Shown here one piece after another: positions 41,589 to 41,943 of a stretch of 41,943 nt of DNA; positions within the stretch are counted from its first letter, which is position 1, and each line of letters begins with the position of its first letter. Location of the stretch: assembly GCF_023155275.1 (NCBI RefSeq), contig NZ_JALMUV010000057.1:1-41943 (forward strand). The letters run 5' to 3'. Under the pieces are notes generated by a model that had not been told where the DNA came from, did no database searches, and saw nothing but the letters and a program-made list of their open reading frames with translations. Origin of the DNA: Streptomyces rhizoryzae. GTDB taxonomy: Bacteria; Actinomycetota; Actinomycetes; Streptomycetales; Streptomycetaceae. The translations under genes were made by a program, and so were the position numbers.

Positions 41589-41943
41589 CGTTTTTCTCCC
41601 ACGTTGTTGGGTTTCCCGCCGTGCGGGGTGCTGTTGTTCCCCGCTTCGCGGGGTGGGGTCCGCTGAGCGGGGCTGTTCGGCAGCGGTGCCGGGGGTGTGG
41701 GGTGGGGGTGAGCCGGACTGCTTCGCTTTACGTCCGGCTCACCCCCACCCCACACCCCCGTCCCCTCCCGAGGGTGGTCATTGAAAAACGGTGGTCGGGG
41801 GCTGGTGCCGGTGGTCTCCTGCGGGTCGTCGTCGATGGGCGGGCGCTCACCGCAACCGACAACCCGCACCAACCCACCCACGTCAGCCCCCACCCACCTG
41901 ATAACTGACCCCAACGGGAGGGGACGGGCCGGAGGGGGTGGTG
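41589..41943. other. Non-coding right end with several hairpins
   Basis: No gene is supported. Small hairpins with 5- and 6-bp stems lie near 41625-41637 and 41639-41653, and a very long one at 41690-41760. The last 180 nt are strand-skewed, with long C/A-rich runs near 41850-41905. An open frame on the minus strand crosses it but reads as low-complexity sequence. Confidence 0.5.
41690..41760. repeat. 29-bp perfect inverted repeat
   Basis: Arms 41690-41718 and 41732-41760 pair without mismatch around a 13-nt loop. It is far longer than a terminator needs and strongly purine/pyrimidine-skewed (G/T-rich left arm). It could end transcription of the operon or be a dispersed intergenic repeat. 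Confidence 0.85.

Noticed and set aside
41288..41914. Minus-strand frame over the right end
   Set aside because: It reads through the large inverted repeat as Pro/His-rich low complexity and is antisense to the TetR gene; no start signal.

Overview
The window reads as chromosomal DNA of a Streptomyces-type actinomycete (Streptomyces or a close relative such as Kitasatospora). The support is very high GC, strong third-position GC in every gene, frequent GTG starts, many leaderless-looking starts (a -10 hexamer 6-7 nt before ATG/GTG), and above all a complete 'conservon' (cvnABCD plus a cytochrome P450), a signature of this group. No rRNA, tRNA, CRISPR array, insertion sequence or prophage gene was seen.

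Layout. 1-3.4 kb: a large sacsin/Hsp90-like GHKL ATPase protein. 3.5-8.1 kb: a tightly overlapping conservon operon (sensor-kinase-like CvnA, roadblock CvnB, DUF742 CvnC, GTPase CvnD, and a CYP157-like P450 that lacks the usual ExxR motif). 8.1-9.5 kb: a convergent, normal-looking P450 behind a shared terminator hairpin. 9.5-10.5 kb: a deletion scar in which an AraC/DJ-1-type regulator and an imine-reductase-like gene, apparently once divergent, have both lost their 5' parts. 10.5-15.3 kb: CtpE-like P-type ATPase, DUF2530 membrane protein, purine permease and a small ribbon-helix-helix protein. 15.4-22.4 kb: MarR-MFS pair with an operator placed inside the promoter, thpR, a 28-aa membrane protein, an SGNH hydrolase, a surface-anchored beta-propeller protein, a PPOX-fold flavoprotein, a TetR regulator and an uncharacterised acidic protein. 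22.5-29.5 kb: serC, a WYL regulator divergent from a berberine-bridge-type flavoprotein, and a YdiJ-like FAD/Fe-S dehydrogenase. 29.5-32.1 kb: an FG-GAP protein remnant, a LysR/EamA divergent pair and a DUF397 remnant.

32.1-41.6 kb is one operon-like block: TIGR03084 protein, AtuA (DUF1446), acyl-CoA carboxylase beta and alpha (biotin) subunits, acyl-CoA dehydrogenase, a CoA ligase reduced by in-frame deletion to its two ends, a methylglutaconyl/isohexenylglutaconyl-CoA hydratase-like crotonase, and a TetR regulator. By family this resembles acyclic-terpene/leucine-type branched acyl-CoA catabolism: activation, dehydrogenation, gamma-carboxylation, hydration. The activating enzyme is broken here. 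A palindrome over the -35 region upstream of the first gene is the likely TetR operator. The right end is non-coding and carries a 29-bp perfect inverted repeat.

Across the window at least five genes are internally or terminally deleted remnants. The most interesting features are these deletion scars, the P450 without ExxR in the conservon, the terpene-type cluster that has lost its ligase, and an orphan operator/promoter plus hairpin at 21.3-21.6 kb.
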